A DNA stretch of 6,444 nucleotides. It comes from Synergistaceae bacterium (GTDB lineage Bacteria; Synergistota; Synergistia; Synergistales; Aminobacteriaceae). Under the pieces are notes generated by a model that had not been told where the DNA came from, made no database searches, and worked only from the letters and a program-made list of their open reading frames with translations. Location of the stretch: contig JAFPWQ010000302.1 in assembly GCA_017394925.1 (NCBI GenBank), forward strand, positions 1-6,444, read 5' to 3'. This document shows, piece after piece, positions 6,415 to 6,444 of the stretch. Position 1 is the stretch's first letter, and each line of letters opens with the position of its first letter. Made by a program: the position numbers and the translations under genes.

Positions 6415-6435
6415 CAAAATACAAGTAAATACCTA

Positions 6436-6441
6436 TTGACA
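6436..6441 (+). promoter_or_regulatory. Possible rightward -35 box (TTGACA) at the window edge
   Basis: A perfect TTGACA on the plus strand is preceded by about 40 bases of A/T-rich sequence and lies 3 bases from the end of the window. A partner -10 would be outside the window, so this is only a hint of a divergent gene to the right. Confidence 0.2.
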
Positions 6442-6444
6442 AAG

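Noticed and set aside
6387..6444. Possible 3' end of an upstream gene on the minus strand (18 sense codons open to the edge, ending TGA at 6387)
   Set aside because: An open frame this short is expected by chance, the region is extremely AT-rich and hydrophobic-biased, and promoter-like boxes occupy it. It cannot be excluded without more sequence.

Overview
The window carries one tightly packed block of seven genes, all on the minus strand and so transcribed from right to left. The order is an LptA/OstA-like periplasmic protein, lptB, fumC, a 23S rRNA uracil-C5 methyltransferase (RlmD/RlmCD type), a DUF616 glycosyltransferase-like protein, a DUF4268 protein, and the first 26 codons of a probable Xaa-Pro aminopeptidase cut off by the left edge. 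I see no tRNA, rRNA, CRISPR array, insertion sequence or obvious terminator. The only clearly non-coding stretch is about 80 bases at the right edge.

The organism is a diderm bacterium, because an LptA-like protein with a signal peptide lies directly before lptB, the cytoplasmic ATPase of lipopolysaccharide transport. DNA is moderately AT-rich, and starts are often GTG or possibly TTG with purine-rich Shine-Dalgarno sequences. A class II fumarase and an iron-sulfur RNA methyltransferase fit many lineages. A Synergistota-like or diderm Firmicute (Negativicutes-like) gut anaerobe would fit, but this is a guess from gene style and cannot be fixed from the window.

Layout from right to left: 6361-6444 is a leader with a candidate extended -10 promoter for the block and, on the other strand, a perfect TTGACA box at the very edge. 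lptA and lptB overlap by an ATGA. fumC starts inside the end of lptB, and the methyltransferase starts inside the end of fumC. The glycosyltransferase follows after 22 bases. The DUF4268 gene starts 5 bases after the glycosyltransferase stop, with that stop inside its ribosome binding site. The aminopeptidase start lies 4 bases after the DUF4268 stop. The spacing implies one polycistronic mRNA with translational coupling at most junctions.

Most of the block is ordinary housekeeping (envelope transport, TCA-type metabolism, rRNA modification, peptide turnover). The least ordinary part is the pair at 83-1956: a glycosyltransferase-like protein of poorly known bacterial function, and a DUF4268 protein whose N-terminal nuclease-like domain seems to have lost its active-site residues. 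I found no clear new multi-gene system.
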